A stretch of 64,000 nt of DNA from Brevundimonas sp. SL130 (GCF_026625805.1 NZ_CP113064.1:2046001-2110000); one strand, 5' to 3'. Numbered from the stretch's first letter, positions 1-10,345 are shown. Notes: a model not told the origin generated them from the letters alone. Translations and numbers: made by a program.

Positions 1-164
1 CTTAGGCCGACATCAAGGATGTCCTGAGCTAGTTCCAGCAGTTTCTCGCCTTGGCGTCGGACCATGGCTTGGATGCAGCTTCTTTGGTCCGGAAAGGATC
101 CCAGGCGGAAGTTGTCCTGGTCGACGTTCAACTCTGCCAACTGGAATTCGCGTATTTGTTGCAA
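1..164 (-). CDS. ParB/Srx-like N-terminal domain protein (5' part only, runs off left edge)
   Basis: Reading the minus strand from a TTG at 164-162 gives 54 codons without a stop to the window edge. The peptide contains LNVDQDNFRLG, then AMVRRQGEKLLELAQDI and DVGLS. This spacing (x-ENFR-x, a run of about 20 residues, then QGEKL..LA.DI...GL) is typical of the start of ParB/Srx-fold proteins. An in-frame TAG lies four codons upstream, and a G-rich stretch (GGGGG) sits a few bases before the TTG, so TTG is the likely start. Without the rest of the gene I cannot tell a chromosome-partition ParB from the accessory ParB-like nucleases found on islands. Base composition here is lower in GC than the following genes, which fits an accessory origin. 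Confidence 0.55.
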   Translation of the reverse strand, partial: MQQIREFQLAELNVDQDNFRLGSFPDQRSCIQAMVRRQGEKLLELAQDILDVGL

Positions 165-409
165 GTCCGCCCCCTATCCGCACCCTACGGTTCAACGTCG
201 ATTCTCACCCCGAGGATAGACGTATGATATCATCGGCAAGCCAGGTAGAACGCCAAGGCTTGGCCGCAAGTCGATTTCGCTAGGCAAGGCCCCTACTACC
301 AAAGTCGCCCTGACGCTTGTTCGCCCGCTGCGCCACTGTCTCCCGTCAACAAGCGCCGTTCTGCGGTGTGAAAGCGGTCGAAAAGACCTGAGAGCTGGGA
401 GGCTACGCT
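165..409. promoter_or_regulatory. Divergent intergenic region between ParB-like gene and MFS transporter
   Basis: No gene is supported here. It holds a perfect 10-bp palindrome ATGATATCAT at 224-233, and a strong ribosome binding site (GGGAGG) ending 7 bases before the transporter ATG. No convincing -35/-10 pair was found. Confidence 0.35.
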
Positions 410-2080
410 ATGACGGACAGCGCGACGGGTGCGCCGGTCGATGAGTATGTGGTGGGTAAGAACGACAAGCTGGTGATCCTGGCGTCGTCGGTCGGCACAG
501 TCATCGAGTGGTATGATTTCTACCTATACGGGTCTCTGGCCGCGATCATCACGGTGCAGTTCTTCTCGGGCGTCAACGAGACGACCGGCTATATCTTCGC
601 CCTTATGGCCTTCGCCGCCGGGTTCGCGGTGCGACCGTTCGGGGCCATCGTGTTTGGGCGGCTGGGCGACCTTTGGGGTCGCAAGAACACCTTCCTGGTG
701 ACCATGCTGCTGATGGGGCTATCGACCTTCGTCGTGGGTCTGTTGCCGCCCTATGCGGCGATCGGCATCGCGGCGCCGATCATTCTGGTGCTGATGCGCC
801 TGATCCAGGGCCTGGCCTTGGGCGGCGAGTACGGCGGCGCCGCCACCTATGTGGCCGAACATGCGCCGCACGGTAAACGCGGCTTCTACACCTCCTTCAT
901 CCAGATCACCGCGACGGCGGGCCTGGTGCTGAGCCTGGTGGTCATCCTGGGCGTTCGCGTCGCTGTGGGTGAAGACGCCTTTGCCGAATGGGGCTGGCGG
1001 ATTCCGTTCCTGGTCTCGATCCTGCTGCTGGCGGTGTCGCTGTGGATCCGTCTGAAACTGTCCGAAAGCCCGTCCTTCAAGCGGATGAAGGCCGAGGGCA
1101 AGGGCTCCAAGACCCCGCTGAAGGACTCCTTCGGCAAATGGCCCAATCTGAAGCTGGTGCTGATCGCCTTGGTGGGTTTGACCGCCGGCCAAGCCGTGAT
1201 CTGGTACACGGGCCAGTTCTACGCCCTGTTCTTCCTGGAACGGGTGATGAAGCTGGACGCGACCCTGGTCTATGTGATGCTGACCATCGCCCTGGTCGCC
1301 GCCTCGCCCTTCTTCATCTTCTGGGGCTGGTTGTCGGACAAGGTGGGACGCAAGCCGGTCATCCTGGCCGGGTGCCTGATCGCCGCCCTCACCTATTTCC
1401 CGCTGTTCAACGCCCTGACCCAGGCCGCCAATCCGCGCCTGGCGGCGGCCGCCGCCTCGGCGCCGGTCGTGGTCTATGCTGATCCGGCGGACTGCAACGT
1501 CCAGTTCGATCCCATCGGCAAGACGGTGTTCAACCAGTCCTGCGACGTGGCCAAGTCGCACCTGGCCAAGGCCGGTGTGACCTACACCAATGTCGCGGCG
1601 CCCGCCGGGACGGTGGCCGAGGTGCGGATCGGCGACCAGGCGGTCGTGCAGAGCTTCCGCGGCGACGCCATGACGACGGCTGATTTCGCGGCCCAGAAGA
1701 AGGCCTGGGACAAGGACCTCAGCGCCGCCCTGACCGCCGCCGGCTATCCGGCCAAGGCGGACAGCGCCCTGGTCAACAAGCCGATGGTGGTGCTGATCCT
1801 GTTCATTCTCGGCTTCTATGTAACCATGGTCTACGGACCGATCGCGGCGGCCCTGGTCGAGATGTTCCCGACCAATATCCGCTACACCTCAATGTCCCTG
1901 CCCTATCATATCGGCAACGGCTGGTTCGGCGGCTTCCTGCCGACCACGGCCTTCGCCATCGTGGCGGCGACGGGGAATATCTACTCCGGCCTCTGGTATC
2001 CGATCATCGTGGCCCTGGCGACGGTCGTGCTGGGCTTCCTGCTGGTCAAGGAAGGCAAGGACGTCGATCTGAACGCCTGA
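410..2080 (+). CDS. MFS transporter, metabolite:H+ symporter (MHS) family
   Basis: This is an inner-membrane proton-coupled carrier of the MHS branch of the major facilitator superfamily (relatives: ShiA, ProP, KgtP, citrate and alpha-ketoglutarate carriers). The N-terminal SSVGTVIEWYDFYLYG block and the GRLGDLWGRKNT loop between helices 2 and 3 are family hallmarks, and a second MFS repeat motif, LSDKVGRKPVI, follows near residue 310. At 556 residues it is about 100 longer than usual. The surplus is a hydrophilic insertion at roughly residues 340-460, carrying two cysteines and placed after TM8 where it should face the periplasm. The last helices resume at MVVLILFILGFY. The substrate cannot be read from sequence; the neighbouring acetate-sensing system makes a short carboxylate reasonable but unproven. 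Confidence 0.85.
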   Translation: MTDSATGAPVDEYVVGKNDKLVILASSVGTVIEWYDFYLYGSLAAIITVQFFSGVNETTGYIFALMAFAAGFAVRPFGAIVFGRLGDLWGRKNTFLVTMLLMGLSTFVVGLLPPYAAIGIAAPIILVLMRLIQGLALGGEYGGAATYVAEHAPHGKRGFYTSFIQITATAGLVLSLVVILGVRVAVGEDAFAEWGWRIPFLVSILLLAVSLWIRLKLSESPSFKRMKAEGKGSKTPLKDSFGKWPNLKLVLIALVGLTAGQAVIWYTGQFYALFFLERVMKLDATLVYVMLTIALVAASPFFIFWGWLSDKVGRKPVILAGCLIAALTYFPLFNALTQAANPRLAAAAASAPVVVYADPADCNVQFDPIGKTVFNQSCDVAKSHLAKAGVTYTNVAAPAGTVAEVRIGDQAVVQSFRGDAMTTADFAAQKKAWDKDLSAALTAAGYPAKADSALVNKPMVVLILFILGFYVTMVYGPIAAALVEMFPTNIRYTSMSLPYHIGNGWFGGFLPTTAFAIVAATGNIYSGLWYPIIVALATVVLGFLLVKEGKDVDLNA

Positions 2081-2104
2081 TCCTGCTTTCGGGCGCGAAT
2101 GAGG

Positions 2105-2138
2105 GGCGGGTCGTCGCGAGACGGCCCGCCTTTCGCTT
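2105..2138 (+). terminator. Terminator after MFS transporter
   Basis: GGCGGGTCGT (2105-2114) pairs with ACGGCCCGCC (2121-2130), including one G-U pair, followed by TTTCGCTT. It separates the transporter from crbS. Confidence 0.6.
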
Positions 2139-2171
2139 GTTAAATCCCCCCTGCCCGGTTCAGATGCCGCC

Positions 2172-5100
2172 ATGTTCAGCCTGATGATCCTCGGCCTGGT
2201 GGTCGCCTATATGGCGGTCCTGTTCGCCGTGGCCTGGCATCAGGAACGGCCGTCGACGCGGGCGCGCGGGCGGGGCCTAGGGCCGTCCGTCTATGCCCTG
2301 TCGCTGGCCATCTACTGCACGTCTTGGACCTATTACGGCGCGGTGGGCACGGCCGCGCGGGACGGGTGGGAGTATCTGCCCATCTATATCGGACCGGTGC
2401 TGGGCCTGACGGTGCTGTTTCCGCTGTGGCGCCGCATCGCCGCCGCGGCGCGACGCGAGAACGTGGGTTCAATGGCCGATTTCGTCGCCTCGCGGTACGG
2501 CAAGAGCCCGACGCTGGGCGCAGCGGTCACCCTGGTCGCCATCCTGGGGTCCCTGCCCTATATCGCCCTTCAGTTGAAATCCCTGTCGATGGCCGGGGCG
2601 CTGTTGACGGCGGGGACGCCGGTCGCCGGGTCGGAGAGTCTGACCGTCCTGGTGCTGGCCGGGGTGCTGGCGGGGTTCGCCATCCTATTCGGGGCGCGGC
2701 GGCCCGACCTGACCGAACATAACCGAGGACTGATCCAGGCGATCGGCCTGGAATCCCTGGTCAAGCTGGGCGCCCTGTTGCTGGTGGCGGGCTTTGCCCT
2801 GGTGCTTCTGGTTCAGGACGGTTCGCCGGCTCGCAGCATGGAAGGCCTGGGCGCCCTCGCCGCCGCGCCCGAACTGACGCCGCGGTTCATGGCCATCACC
2901 CTGATCGCGACCCTGGCCATCTTCTGCCTGCCGCGCCAGTTCCATGTCGCCTTCGTCGAGGGCGCGGACCCCAGCCATGTGCGGCGCGCCCGCTGGATCT
3001 TTCCCGCCTATCTGGTGCTGACCAGCCTGGCCATCCTGCCGCTGGTGGCGGCGGGCGCCCTGTTCGCGCCCTCGACCAATCCCGATCTGCTGGTTCTGGC
3101 CTTGCCGTTCGGACGTGGCGAATCCCTGCTGACCGCCGTCGTCTTCGTCGGCGGATTCTCCGCCGCGACGGCCATGGTGATCGTCGAGGCTGTCGCCCTG
3201 TCGGCCATGGTGTCCAACAGCCTGATCCTGCCCTTTCTGGCGCGGGACCGCTGGCGACTGAGAGGCGACGCTTCGGACATGTCGGGCGTCATTTTACAGG
3301 TGCGGCGCGGGGCCATTGTCGCGGTTCTGCTGCTGGCCTGGCTCTATTATCAGGCGACCGACCAGTCGCGTGGGCTGGCGGCCATGGGACTGGTGTCGTT
3401 CGCGGCCATGGCGCAGCTGGCGCCGGCGCTGTTCGGCGCGGTGCTGTGGCGCGGCGGGCATGCTCATGGCGCCCTGGCGGGGATGATGGTCGGGATCACG
3501 GTCTGGATCTTCATGCTGGCCCTGCCCCAGTTGGCGCCCGGCGCACCCTGGCATCCGCATGTCATGCTGGGGATAAAGGACCCCCTGGCTCTGGGCGTGT
3601 TCGTCAGCCTGGGGCTGAACCTGGCGGCCTATGTGGGCGTGTCGCGGTTCGCCGAGCCGCGGCTGATCGACAGGGTCCAGGCTCGCGCCTTCGTCGACCG
3701 GCTGGGCCCTGACTGGCTGGAGACCAAGCCGTCGCCGTCCGGGGTGTCGGTCAAGGATCTGCGCGCGCTTGCCGCCCGCTTCATCGGGGACGAACGGGCC
3801 GAGCGGGCCTTCGCCGCCTGGAGCGCCGAGACCGATATCCGGTTGCGTGACGCCGACCCGGCGGATGCCGCCCTGGCGCGGGCGGCGGAGCGGATGCTGG
3901 CCGGCGCCATCGGCGCGGCTTCCGCGCGGCGCGTCATCGCTGCGGCCCTGGCGGGCGGCGGTCGTGCGCCTGAGGATGTGGTGCGGATGCTCGATGAGGC
4001 GTCCCAAGCTGTTCAGTTCAGCCGCGACCTTTTGCAGACCACCCTGGACAACATCGATCAGGGGGTGATTGTGGTCGATGAGGATTTGCGGGTAACCGCA
4101 TGGAATCGCAGATATGTTTCGATGTTCAATCTGCCGGTTGGCTATGTCCACGTCGGCCTGCCGATCGCCAGCATTTATCGGCTGAACGCCGAGCGTGGCG
4201 AGAGTCCAAATGATATCGACGCCTGGGTCGAACGTCGGCTAGAGGCCCTGAGCCGCCGCATTCCGCATGATCACGAGCGGCTTCAGCCCGATGGCCGGGT
4301 GTTGCGATCTTCCGGCGCCCCTATCCCCGGAGGCGGCTATGTCACCAGCTACACGGACATCACCGCCTTGCGGCACGCCGCCAGCCAGCTGGAAGAAGCC
4401 AACGAACGGCTCGAGGCGCGCGTCGTCGATCGCACCGCGCGGCTGGAGGAGGCCCGGCGCGTGGCCGAGGATGCGACGGCGTCGAAGACCCGCTTCCTGG
4501 CCGCCGCCAGCCACGACCTGTTGCAACCGCTGCACGCCGCCCGGCTGTTCATTGCAGCCCTAAAGGAGGAACCGGCCGTATCCGGTCCCGACGCCGGACC
4601 AGCCAGCCGCACCCTGGCTGTCAACGCCGACCGCGCCATCGACAGCGCCCATCGCCTGCTGACCGCCCTGCTGAACCTGTCAAAGCTGGAGGCCGGCGGC
4701 GTCAAGGCGGCGGTCACCCGCCTGTCGCTGGATAGCCTGTTCGACGAGCTGAGGCGCGAATACGCCCCGGTGGCCGAGGCCAAGGGCCTGGCCCTGACCC
4801 TGGCGCCCAGCGGCCTGTGGGTCTGGTCGGACCGGGATCTGCTGCGGTCCATGCTGCAGAACCTGATCGCCAACGCCATCCGGTATACGGATACGGGCCG
4901 GGTGCTGGTGGGCGCGCGTCGACAGGGGGAAACGGTGCGGCTGTTGGTGTGCGACACCGGGCGCGGCATCGCCGATACGGATCAGGAGATGGTTTTCGGC
5001 GAATTCGTTCGCCTGCCCGGCGCACCGGTGGACGAACCCGGCGCGGGTCTCGGCCTGGCCATCGTGCGCCGTCTGTCCAGTCTGCTGGATCACCCGCTGG

Positions 5101-5552
5101 AGCTGAACTCGCGCGTCGGACGCGGCTCCATCTTCCGCATCACCGTGCCGCGCGGCGTCGCGGATGCGGTTGTCGAGGTCGCGCCGACCCATGAGGTGCG
5201 ACTACCTCTGGCGGGTCTGCGGGTGCTGTGCGTGGACAACGAGCCGGTGATCCTGGAAGCCCTCGACGCCCTGCTGACGCGATGGGGCGCCCGGCCGACG
5301 CTTGTGTCCGGGGTGGATGCGGCCCTGGATGCGGCGGGACCGTTCGACGCCGCCGTGGTGGACCTGCACTTGGGCGACGGGGCAGACGGATTTGCGGTCA
5401 TCGACGGCCTAAGACCGCGCGGCGTGCGCCGGATCGCCCTGGTCACCGCCGACACCCGTGATGGTCTGAACGAAAGGGCCAATGCGGCAGGGGCGGTTCT
5501 GTTGCCCAAGCCGATCAAGCCGGCGGCGCTGAAGGCCTTTCTGTCGAGCTAG
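2172..5552 (+). CDS. crbS: CrbS-type hybrid sensor histidine kinase with SSS transporter domain
   Basis: A membrane sensor kinase whose first ~500 residues form a sodium:solute symporter (SLC5/SSS) domain of about 13 helices (GSMADFVASRYGKSP is a typical SSS segment). A linker of about 100 residues (STAC-like position) follows, then a PAS domain from about 615 (LDNIDQGVIVVDEDLRVTAWN). The HisKA domain has the phospho-accepting His near 781 in ASHDLLQPLHAARL, and the HATPase domain has N-box NLIANAIRYT and G-boxes DTGRGI and GAGLGLAIV. The protein ends in a receiver domain with aspartate in VVDLHLG near 1062 and lysine in LPKPIKP. This architecture matches CrbS, which with CrbR controls acs in Vibrio and Pseudomonas. 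The convergent LuxR-type regulator and acs follow directly. Its stop overlaps that of crbR. Confidence 0.85.
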   Translation: MFSLMILGLVVAYMAVLFAVAWHQERPSTRARGRGLGPSVYALSLAIYCTSWTYYGAVGTAARDGWEYLPIYIGPVLGLTVLFPLWRRIAAAARRENVGSMADFVASRYGKSPTLGAAVTLVAILGSLPYIALQLKSLSMAGALLTAGTPVAGSESLTVLVLAGVLAGFAILFGARRPDLTEHNRGLIQAIGLESLVKLGALLLVAGFALVLLVQDGSPARSMEGLGALAAAPELTPRFMAITLIATLAIFCLPRQFHVAFVEGADPSHVRRARWIFPAYLVLTSLAILPLVAAGALFAPSTNPDLLVLALPFGRGESLLTAVVFVGGFSAATAMVIVEAVALSAMVSNSLILPFLARDRWRLRGDASDMSGVILQVRRGAIVAVLLLAWLYYQATDQSRGLAAMGLVSFAAMAQLAPALFGAVLWRGGHAHGALAGMMVGITVWIFMLALPQLAPGAPWHPHVMLGIKDPLALGVFVSLGLNLAAYVGVSRFAEPRLIDRVQARAFVDRLGPDWLETKPSPSGVSVKDLRALAARFIGDERAERAFAAWSAETDIRLRDADPADAALARAAERMLAGAIGAASARRVIAAALAGGGRAPEDVVRMLDEASQAVQFSRDLLQTTLDNIDQGVIVVDEDLRVTAWNRRYVSMFNLPVGYVHVGLPIASIYRLNAERGESPNDIDAWVERRLEALSRRIPHDHERLQPDGRVLRSSGAPIPGGGYVTSYTDITALRHAASQLEEANERLEARVVDRTARLEEARRVAEDATASKTRFLAAASHDLLQPLHAARLFIAALKEEPAVSGPDAGPASRTLAVNADRAIDSAHRLLTALLNLSKLEAGGVKAAVTRLSLDSLFDELRREYAPVAEAKGLALTLAPSGLWVWSDRDLLRSMLQNLIANAIRYTDTGRVLVGARRQGETVRLLVCDTGRGIADTDQEMVFGEFVRLPGAPVDEPGAGLGLAIVRRLSSLLDHPLELNSRVGRGSIFRITVPRGVADAVVEVAPTHEVRLPLAGLRVLCVDNEPVILEALDALLTRWGARPTLVSGVDAALDAAGPFDAAVVDLHLGDGADGFAVIDGLRPRGVRRIALVTADTRDGLNERANAAGAVLLPKPIKPAALKAFLSS

Positions 5553-6163
5553 GCGGGATCGAGCTGTTTCGCCAGGATCACCGCCTGGGTGCGGTTGTGG
5601 ACGCCGAGTTTCCGGAAGACGCTGGTTAGGTGGGCCTTGATGGTCGCCTCGGACACGCCGAGGTCGAAGGCGATCTGCTTGTTCAGCCGCCCGGCCTTCA
5701 GGCCTTCCAAGATCCGTAGTTGCGACGGCGTCAGGCTGGCGACCCGGGCCGGCAGATCGTCGTCGGCGTCGCCCTCCGGCGTGTCCGGGGCCCATCCGTC
5801 GCCGGCGAGAATGGCGGTGATGGCCTCGACCATTTGCGGCAGGCTGGCGGACTTGGGGATGAAGCCCGCGGCGCCCAGGCCCAGCGCATGTCGGACGACC
5901 GCCGCATCTTCGCTGGCTGACACCACGGCGACCGGCACGGCCGGATGTTCGGCGCGGATCGCGGCCAGACCGGCCATGCCTTCGCTGTCTGACAGTTTCA
6001 GGTCCAGCAGCAGCAGATCGACCGACCCCGCCGCCAAGGCCAGCCGGACCTCGGCCAGACTGCCGCATTCGTCAATCGCGGCGCCGGGGGCCGCCTTGTC
6101 CACCGCAGACCGCAGAGCGGCGCGAAACAGCGGATGATCGTCGGCGACGACGATACGGTCCAT
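5549..6163 (-). CDS. crbR: LuxR-family response regulator, CrbR type
   Basis: A 204-residue NarL/FixJ-type response regulator. The receiver domain occupies residues 1-120, with acidic pair D8/D9, phospho-acceptor D54 (LLLLDLKLSDSEG) and lysine in FIPKSAS. A LuxR-type helix-turn-helix lies at about 137-198 (LTPSQLRILEGL, then NKQIAFDLGVSEATIKAHLTSVFRKLGV). It converges on crbS with overlapping stop codons and diverges from acs, the arrangement expected of the CrbS/CrbR acetate switch, in which CrbR activates acetyl-CoA synthetase. A good ribosome site (AAGGGAAGGA on the minus strand) precedes the ATG. The role assignment rests on family and context. Confidence 0.82.
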   Translation of the reverse strand: MDRIVVADDHPLFRAALRSAVDKAAPGAAIDECGSLAEVRLALAAGSVDLLLLDLKLSDSEGMAGLAAIRAEHPAVPVAVVSASEDAAVVRHALGLGAAGFIPKSASLPQMVEAITAILAGDGWAPDTPEGDADDDLPARVASLTPSQLRILEGLKAGRLNKQIAFDLGVSEATIKAHLTSVFRKLGVHNRTQAVILAKQLDPA

Positions 6164-6180
6164 AAGGCGTCCTTCCCTTT

Positions 6181-6209
6181 TCCGGCCCTTGTCCGGCCCT
6201 TGTCCGGCA
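6181..6209. repeat. Tandem 11-bp repeats upstream of crbR
   Basis: Two exact copies of TCCGGCCCTTG (6181-6191, 6192-6202) and a partial third (TCCGGC) lie just before the crbR start, spaced by one helical turn. This could be a protein-binding array or a chance tandem repeat. Confidence 0.5.
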
Positions 6210-6243
6210 TGCTGTAGGCTTGTTTCAGCGACGGCATAAGCGG

Positions 6244-6269
6244 TTCGACTTTCGTCGAAACTAGACGAA
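6244..6269. promoter_or_regulatory. Overlapping palindromes in the crbR-acs divergent region (candidate operator)
   Basis: TTCGAC-N4-GTCGAA (6244-6259) interlocks with TTCGTC-N7-GACGAA (6251-6269). Both are perfect 6-bp inverted repeats. They lie about 75-100 bases before the small ORF that precedes acs, a reasonable position for an activator such as CrbR. No binding motif for an alphaproteobacterial CrbR is known to me, so the assignment is inference. Confidence 0.4.
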
Positions 6270-6344
6270 TGGCTAATGGCCGCATACGCCTAACCGGGAA
6301 AAGGTTCCTGGCACGCTCGCGTCAGACGGGCGCTGGAGGGAGCC

Positions 6345-6497
6345 ATGCTCATACCGTACAGCCGGGAAAACTTGATCTACCCGCTCGTTACGGCCTTTGA
6401 TGGGGCCGCCGCGCCGATGTTCGTTGATGGCGCAAACGAATCTGGCGCGAGCAGCGACATGACCCGACTGATCCTGTTCGCCAAATACGGATTCTAA
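6345..6497 (+). CDS. Small ORF (50 aa) abutting acs; possible translational coupler
   Basis: ATG at 6345 is preceded by a near-ideal ribosome site (GGAGGG, 6335-6340). It opens a 50-codon frame starting [15 protein letters not shown] and ending LILFAKYGF, with TAA at 6495-6497. The acs ATG at 6500 follows two bases later and has only a weak site of its own, so acs translation may depend on ribosomes finishing this frame. I recognise no domain, no signal peptide and no transmembrane helix. The peptide is not enriched for any amino acid that would suggest attenuation. It could be a real small protein, a coupling ORF, or simply leader sequence. Confidence 0.45.
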   Translation: MLIPYSRENLIYPLVTAFDGAAAPMFVDGANESGASSDMTRLILFAKYGF

Positions 6498-6499
6498 CG

Positions 6500-8452
<1,953 letters not shown>

Positions 8453-8550
8453 GCAGGCCGGACTTGTGCGCCGCGCCCGGCCTCGTCAAAACCGGATCAA
8501 AGAGGCCGGTTCTAGAGCCGAACGCCTCATCCTTGGGTGGAGACGACGAG

Positions 8551-9459
8551 ATGACGATCCGGTTTGACGGTCAGGTGGCCATTGTGACGGGCGCGGGCGG
8601 CGGTCTGGGGCGGGAACACGCTCTCGCCCTGGCGGCCCGCGGCGCCAAGGTGGTGGTCAATGATCTGGGCGGCGCGCGAGACGGCTCAGGCGGTTCGGCG
8701 ACGGCCGCCGAGGCCGTGGTCGCCGAGATCGAGGCCGCCGGCGGCGAGGCCATGGCCAATGCCGCCTCCGTGACCGACTTCGCCGCCGTTCAGGCCATGG
8801 TCGCGGCGGCGATGACGAAATGGGGCCGGGTCGATCTGCTGGTCAACAACGCCGGGGTGTTGCGAGACCGCACCTTCGCCAAGATGGAGATCGAGGACTT
8901 CCGCTTCGTCGTCGAGGTCCACTTGATGGGCGCGGTCAACTGCACCAAGGCGGTTTGGGAGATCATGCGCAGCCAGAACTATGGCCGGATCGTCATGACC
9001 ACCTCATCCTCGGGCCTGTACGGAAACTTCGGCCAGTCGAACTATGGCGCGGCCAAGATGGCTCTGGTGGGCCTGATGCAGACCCTATCGATCGAGGGCG
9101 CCAAGAACGACATCCGCGTCAACTGCCTGGCGCCGACAGCTCACACGCGCATGACCGAAGACCTGGGCGCCGCCCTACCGCTGGAGGCCCTGGGGCCGGA
9201 GCTGGTGACGCCGGGCCTGCTGTATCTGCTGAGCCGGGACGCGCCCAGCCGCTGTATCCTTGCGGCCGGCGCCGGCGGGTTCGAACGCGCCTATGTCACC
9301 CTAACCGAGGGCGTCCACATCACGGGCGAGGATGCGCCGGAACAGGTGGCGGCCCGTTTCGACGCCATCTCCGACCGGTCAAACGAGATCGTGCCGGAGA
9401 TGGGCGCCGCCCAGGGGATGATCGAACTGACGAAGGCCCAGAAGGCTCACGCCTCCTGA
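8551..9459 (+). CDS. SDR-family dehydrogenase, MFE-2/hydroxyacyl-CoA dehydrogenase-like
   Basis: A short-chain dehydrogenase of about 302 residues. The nucleotide-binding TGAGGGLG is at 13-20, NNAG near 98, the catalytic Ser in SSSGLYG, and Tyr-Lys in YGAAK near 164-168. The segment VVNDLGGARDGSG after the second strand is characteristic of the (3R)-hydroxyacyl-CoA dehydrogenase part of multifunctional enzyme type 2, suggesting a fatty-acyl substrate rather than a sugar or steroid. It follows acs by about 100 bases on the same strand, so the two may be co-expressed for acyl-CoA metabolism. The ATG is preceded by GAGACGACGAG; the frame extends upstream, but that part overlaps acs and does not look like protein. 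Confidence 0.8.
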   Translation: MTIRFDGQVAIVTGAGGGLGREHALALAARGAKVVVNDLGGARDGSGGSATAAEAVVAEIEAAGGEAMANAASVTDFAAVQAMVAAAMTKWGRVDLLVNNAGVLRDRTFAKMEIEDFRFVVEVHLMGAVNCTKAVWEIMRSQNYGRIVMTTSSSGLYGNFGQSNYGAAKMALVGLMQTLSIEGAKNDIRVNCLAPTAHTRMTEDLGAALPLEALGPELVTPGLLYLLSRDAPSRCILAAGAGGFERAYVTLTEGVHITGEDAPEQVAARFDAISDRSNEIVPEMGAAQGMIELTKAQKAHAS

Positions 9460-9478
9460 GCCGCATCAGTCGGCGCGG

Positions 9479-10237
9479 TCAGCCGATCGCGCCGACGCAG
9501 CCTTCCGCCTCGCCGGGGTTCAGTTCCGCCTCGGTCAAGGCGATGGTCCAGCCGTGGTGGGTGTTCAGGCCCCAGCGGCGTGCGCCGCCGCCATCGCCGG
9601 CGTCACCGCCGGCGGTCACGACCACACGGCGGCCCCTCGGCAGGGCCGGCGGATCGATCTTGCCGACAGCCAGAGACGTCGGCGTCTCGCCGCCGTAACC
9701 GTCGAACACGCTGAGCATCGACCATTCGCGACGCAGGCCCATCCACCAGGCGTCCTCGGTGTTGATGGCCAGGACGGCGATGCCCTGCCCCTCGGCGGCG
9801 AAGGCCAGGGCCTTTTGCGGGTCGCGCACCATCTTGATGTCGGCGGCCGCGCCGAAGCGTTGTCGGGCGCCGTCATAGGCGCGAGTCGGCTCGATGGGAG
9901 CCCAGACCTGGACCTGAAGCCGGCCCTGGCGGGCCAGCCCCCACCCGATGATTTCGCGCCAAAGATGCTGCACGGCTTCGCCGTTCTCGGGCTGGGCCTT
10001 GGAGAGCATGCGCGACAGGACCGTCTGCTCACGGTCAGGACGAAGCTTGGTGTGGGGCCCGTTGGGGGCGTCCTTGGCGCGGCCGACGGTGGCGGCGACG
10101 GCGAGACGCTGTTCGAACAAGGCCAGGATCTGATCGTCGATGGCGTCGATCTCGGCGCGCAGGGCGGCCAGCGCCTGTTGTTCAGGAGTCAGTTCGACAA
10201 CGTCAGACCAGACTTTTTGGGCGATAGAATTGGGCAT
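9479..10237 (-). CDS. Chorismate mutase, AroQ type, with C-terminal extension
   Basis: Residues about 20-105 form an AroQ-class all-helical chorismate mutase domain (LRAEIDAIDDQILALFEQRLAVAATVGRAK, broken here only for description, with the usual Arg, Lys and Glu positions). It converts chorismate to prephenate, the common step to Phe and Tyr. The remaining ~145 residues contain a region similar to the substrate-binding fold of prephenate dehydratases or periplasmic-binding-like domains but lack dehydratase catalytic motifs, and I do not recognise an ACT domain. The gene lies downstream of prephenate dehydratase but is separated from it by a promoter, a leader peptide and a hairpin, pointing to its own regulation. 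It converges on the SDR gene. Confidence 0.8.
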   Translation of the reverse strand: MPNSIAQKVWSDVVELTPEQQALAALRAEIDAIDDQILALFEQRLAVAATVGRAKDAPNGPHTKLRPDREQTVLSRMLSKAQPENGEAVQHLWREIIGWGLARQGRLQVQVWAPIEPTRAYDGARQRFGAAADIKMVRDPQKALAFAAEGQGIAVLAINTEDAWWMGLRREWSMLSVFDGYGGETPTSLAVGKIDPPALPRGRRVVVTAGGDAGDGGGARRWGLNTHHGWTIALTEAELNPGEAEGCVGAIG

Positions 10238-10286
10238 GGGATTAGGCTTTCGGCAAAGGGGGATTTCGATGTGCAGGGGCGGACAG

Positions 10287-10305
10287 CCGCTCTGGTCCAG
10301 AGCGG
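10287..10305 (-). terminator. Perfect hairpin between the aromatic leader peptide and chorismate mutase (candidate attenuator)
   Basis: CCGCTCTGG and CCAGAGCGG form a 9-bp perfect arm pair around one base. Outside it, GACAG/CTGTC (10318-10322 and 10282-10286) can pair as an outer stem. Also, CGCCGGC-GAG at 10307-10316 can pair with the end of the leader coding sequence (10345-10355), giving a second, ribosome-dependent structure. There is no U-run after the hairpin, so whether it terminates transcription by itself is unclear. Confidence 0.5.
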
Positions 10306-10345
10306 TCGCCGGCGAGACTGTCAGGGACGAAGAGCGCCCGACGCC

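Noticed and set aside
13-195. 60-codon minus-strand ATG frame at the left edge
   Set aside because: Arg/Pro/Gly-rich; the alternative frame started by TTG gives a recognisable ParB-like sequence.
719-1561. Long minus-strand frame (280 codons) opposite the MHS transporter
   Set aside because: Composition is Gln/His/Arg/Gly-rich, typical of an antisense frame in high-GC DNA, and the plus-strand transporter explains the region.
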